DNA from: Elusimicrobia bacterium HGW-Elusimicrobia-3
Lineage (GTDB): Bacteria > Elusimicrobiota > Elusimicrobia > Elusimicrobiales > UBA9959
Direction of reading: 5' to 3'
DNA length: 60,740 nucleotides
Assembly (NCBI GenBank): GCA_002840355.1
Contig: PHAL01000008.1
Span: forward strand, 1 to 60,740
The first letter of the stretch is position 1. The number at the start of each line of letters is the position of its first letter. Below the pieces are notes generated by a model. That model worked only from the letters and a program-made list of their open reading frames with translations. It was not told the DNA's origin and did no database searches. The position numbers and the translations under genes are program-made. Below, piece by piece: positions 58,645 through 60,740 of the stretch.

Positions 58645-60740
58645 ATGGACGAACAACCGAATATAGCGCCAAGGGTAATAACTTTCTCGGGCCCCAAGGA
58701 GGGCGTGGGCAAGACCTCCATCGTCATGAACCTGGCGCTGGCCTGGGCCAATTACCAGAAGCGCAACGTGCTGATCATTCCCCTGGACCCGATGTGCCGC
58801 GCCGAGCACGCGCAGCTGCTGGGCCTCAACCCGCCGTCCATGGCCGAGCTGATCCGCTCGGTGGGCCGCGAGTCCGTCAGCGCGCTGGGCGCGCTGCTCA
58901 AGGGCAAGGTTCCTATCTCCCAGTGGGGCGTGGGCGTGCTGCCGCTCGCCAAGCGCCGCTCCGACGTGGCCAAGATGTCCCCGGACATCATCCTGCCCAT
59001 GCTGTCGCGCCTGTCGCAGAACTTCGACATCTTCATCGACGTCGACCCCTATTTCCCGATGCAGGTCTTCGCTTTCGACATCTCCGACCTGGTCTTCTGG
59101 GTCTCCAATTCCAACGTCTCGTCGCTCAACGCCACCGCCGGCATCTTCCGCGAGATCAACGAGCTGCACTTCCCGATGAGCAAGTTCGAGGTGGTGGCCA
59201 ACCTCTTCGACATGCCCGGCGCCGTGGGCCCCAAAGAAGTGGAAAAGTTCTACAAGCAGATGGGCAAGGACATCCTGGCCTTCATGCCGTGGGAGGACGC
59301 CCTCCCGGCCTTCGCCAACCAGAACAAGATCCTCATCACCGAGCAGCCCAACACGCAGTGGGTGCGCATCCTGCGCGTGCTGCTGGGCCGCCTGGCCGAG
59401 GTCAAGCCTTCCGAGAAGCAGTGGGTCTCCAACGTCTCTACCGCGGAATTCGCCCACGGCTCCGACATGCTCTGGCGCCAGACCGAGAAGGAGGCCCCGG
59501 CGGCCCCTTCCGCCGGTTCCGCCGCCGCGCAGGCGAGCGCCCCGCGCGTGGACGTGCCCCCGTTCTGGGAAGAGCTCAAGATGAAAGTGCACCGCAACGT
59601 GGTGACCGCGCTCGAGACCGAGCGCATCAAGATCTCCGACGACGCCGGCCAGAACGCCGAAACCCGCAAGAAGGTGGACGGCATCATCAACGGCCTGCTG
59701 GCCAAGGAAGCCGCGATGCCGCTGACGCGCGAGCAGCGCGTGAAGTTCATCAACGAACTGCTCGACGAGATCCTGGGCCTCGGCCCGCTGGAAGAGCTGA
59801 TGCGCGACCCGTCGGTCACCGAAATCATGGTGAACTCCTTCGACAAGGTCTACATCGAAAAGTCCGGCAAGCTGACGCTGACCAAGTACAAATTCCGCAA
59901 CGACGAGCAGATCATGCAGGTCATGAAGCGCATCGTCGCGCCGCTGGGCCGCCGCATCGACGAATCCGTGCCGCTGGTGGACGCCCGCCTGAAGGACGGC
60001 TCGCGCGTCAACGGCATCATTCCGCCGCTTGCGGTCTCCGGTCCCACGCTGACCATCCGGCGCTTCTCGGCCAAGCCGTTCACGGACGCCGAGCTGATCA
60101 AGAAAGGCTCCATCTCGCAGACCGGCGTGGACTTTTTGCAGGCCTGCGTGAAGCTGCGCAAGGATATCATCATTTCCGGCGGTACCGGTACCGGTAAAAC
60201 CACCTTCCTGAACATGTTGTCGAGCTACATCCCCGAGGACGAGCGCATCGTGACGGTCGAGGATACCGCCGAACTCCGGCTGCAGCAGGACCACTGGGTG
60301 CGCCTGGAGTCCCGCCCGCCGAACATCGAAGGCAAGGGCGAGGTCAGCATCCGCGACCTGGTCAAGAACTGCCTCCGTATGCGCCCCGACCGCATCGTCG
60401 TCGGCGAAGTCCGGTCCTCCGAGGCCCTGGACATGTTGCAGGCCATGAACACGGGTCACGAGGGTTCCCTCGCGACCATCCACGCCAATACCCCGCGCGA
60501 CGCCCTGACCCGCATGGAGGCCATGTGTCTGATGGCCGGCGCCGACCTGCCCATCTGGGCGCTGCGCGAAATGATCGCGTCCGCCGTGCACATGATCGTG
60601 CAGCTCACGCGTTTCTCCGACGGTACCCGCAAGATCACGGCGATCACCGAGATCACCGGCCGCGAGGAGAACCAGATACTGATCCACGACATTTTCCGCT
60701 ACCACCAGACCGGCATGGACGAGAACGGCAAGGTGGTGGG
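58645..60740 (+). CDS. CpaE-CpaF fusion: MinD-like ATPase joined to Tad secretion ATPase (3' end beyond window)
   Basis: The frame is open from ATG 58645 to the window end (>698 aa). Residues 1-265 are a ParA/MinD fold with deviant Walker [15 protein letters not shown] (CpaE/TadZ-like localisation factor). After a Glu/Ala/Pro linker (~290-310), residues ~315 onward are CpaF/Tad[33 protein letters not shown], Walker [14 protein letters not shown], Asp box [11 protein letters not shown], Walker [42 protein letters not shown]. Both halves are normally separate neighbouring genes. The fusion would tether pole/site selection to the assembly motor. Confidence 0.9.
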   Translation, partial: MDEQPNIAPRVITFSGPKEGVGKTSIVMNLALAWANYQKRNVLIIPLDPMCRAEHAQLLGLNPPSMAELIRSVGRESVSALGALLKGKVPISQWGVGVLPLAKRRSDVAKMSPDIILPMLSRLSQNFDIFIDVDPYFPMQVFAFDISDLVFWVSNSNVSSLNATAGIFREINELHFPMSKFEVVANLFDMPGAVGPKEVEKFYKQMGKDILAFMPWEDALPAFANQNKILITEQPNTQWVRILRVLLGRLAEVKPSEKQWVSNVSTAEFAHGSDMLWRQTEKEAPAAPSAGSAAAQASAPRVDVPPFWEELKMKVHRNVVTALETERIKISDDAGQNAETRKKVDGIINGLLAKEAAMPLTREQRVKFINELLDEILGLGPLEELMRDPSVTEIMVNSFDKVYIEKSGKLTLTKYKFRNDEQIMQVMKRIVAPLGRRIDESVPLVDARLKDGSRVNGIIPPLAVSGPTLTIRRFSAKPFTDAELIKKGSISQTGVDFLQACVKLRKDIIISGGTGTGKTTFLNMLSSYIPEDERIVTVEDTAELRLQQDHWVRLESRPPNIEGKGEVSIRDLVKNCLRMRPDRIVVGEVRSSEALDMLQAMNTGHEGSLATIHANTPRDALTRMEAMCLMAGADLPIWALREMIASAVHMIVQLTRFSDGTRKITAITEITGREENQILIHDIFRYHQTGMDENGKVV

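Noticed and set aside
58576-60705. 709-codon minus-strand open frame
   Set aside because: Antisense to the CpaE-CpaF fusion, whose Walker motifs fix the true frame.

Overview
The window reads as a high-GC, diderm bacterial chromosome. It encodes outer-membrane barrels, a TolC/RND efflux system, an EnvC-type activator, PorV-like proteins and a Tad/Flp pilus locus. A tungsten-type aldehyde:ferredoxin oxidoreductase and carbohydrate genes (glgA, galT-like, GH4) suggest an anaerobic or fermentative life style. My best guess for the phylum is Elusimicrobiota. That is inference from gene content; no marker here proves it.

Layout. 1-9.5 kb: the 3' part of a trypsin-like peptidase, small exported proteins, a DUF3267 membrane protein, an SLC12-like permease, and a sugar kinase/GH4 pair. 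9.6-15.4 kb: an accessory island. Its left side carries a frameshifted duplicate of the first gene's C-terminus and an IS91-type transposase remnant; its right side carries a frameshifted barrel fragment. Inside are a structured RNA with its own terminator, two convergent paralogous exported micropeptides around a perfect 51-bp palindromic terminator, a YcaO-family enzyme, a peptide-type ABC solute-binding protein and a hybrid histidine kinase. I read this as a candidate modified-peptide or peptide-signalling system, and it is the most interesting locus in the window. 15.4-24.5 kb: AOR with a MoaD-like protein and a PilT ATPase, ppnP, M32 carboxypeptidase, tRNA-Arg, a histidine kinase and a UDP-sugar dehydrogenase. 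24.5-26.3 kb: a RAYT-type Y1 transposase bounded by copies of a 24-bp motif that is also dispersed elsewhere. 26.3-33.7 kb: M50 protease, trpS, scpA, scpB, galT-like, glgA, and an exported PLD-like protein.

33.7-39.8 kb: an RND efflux operon on the minus strand whose first gene is a single reading frame joining a TetR regulator to a TolC channel, behind a consensus sigma-70 promoter and a palindromic operator. 39.8-40.9 kb: a second copy of the structured RNA, directly upstream of an exported protein. 41-44.3 kb: FtsX-like, EnvC-like and CtpA-type proteins. 44.4-51.6 kb: tsaD, a leaderless solute-binding-like protein paired with a GAF-GGDEF protein, a barrel/coiled-coil protein, and a coiled-coil/TM/propeller-like protein. 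51.7-56 kb: a large FlgD-like repeat protein next to a PorV/UPF0164-like barrel, a pairing reminiscent of type IX secretion. 56-60.7 kb: a Tad pilus locus (two short class III pilins, TadE, CpaB/RcpC, a very short secretin, and a CpaE-CpaF fusion running off the window end).

Many long antisense frames exist because of the GC-rich codon usage. They were judged to be shadows and left out.
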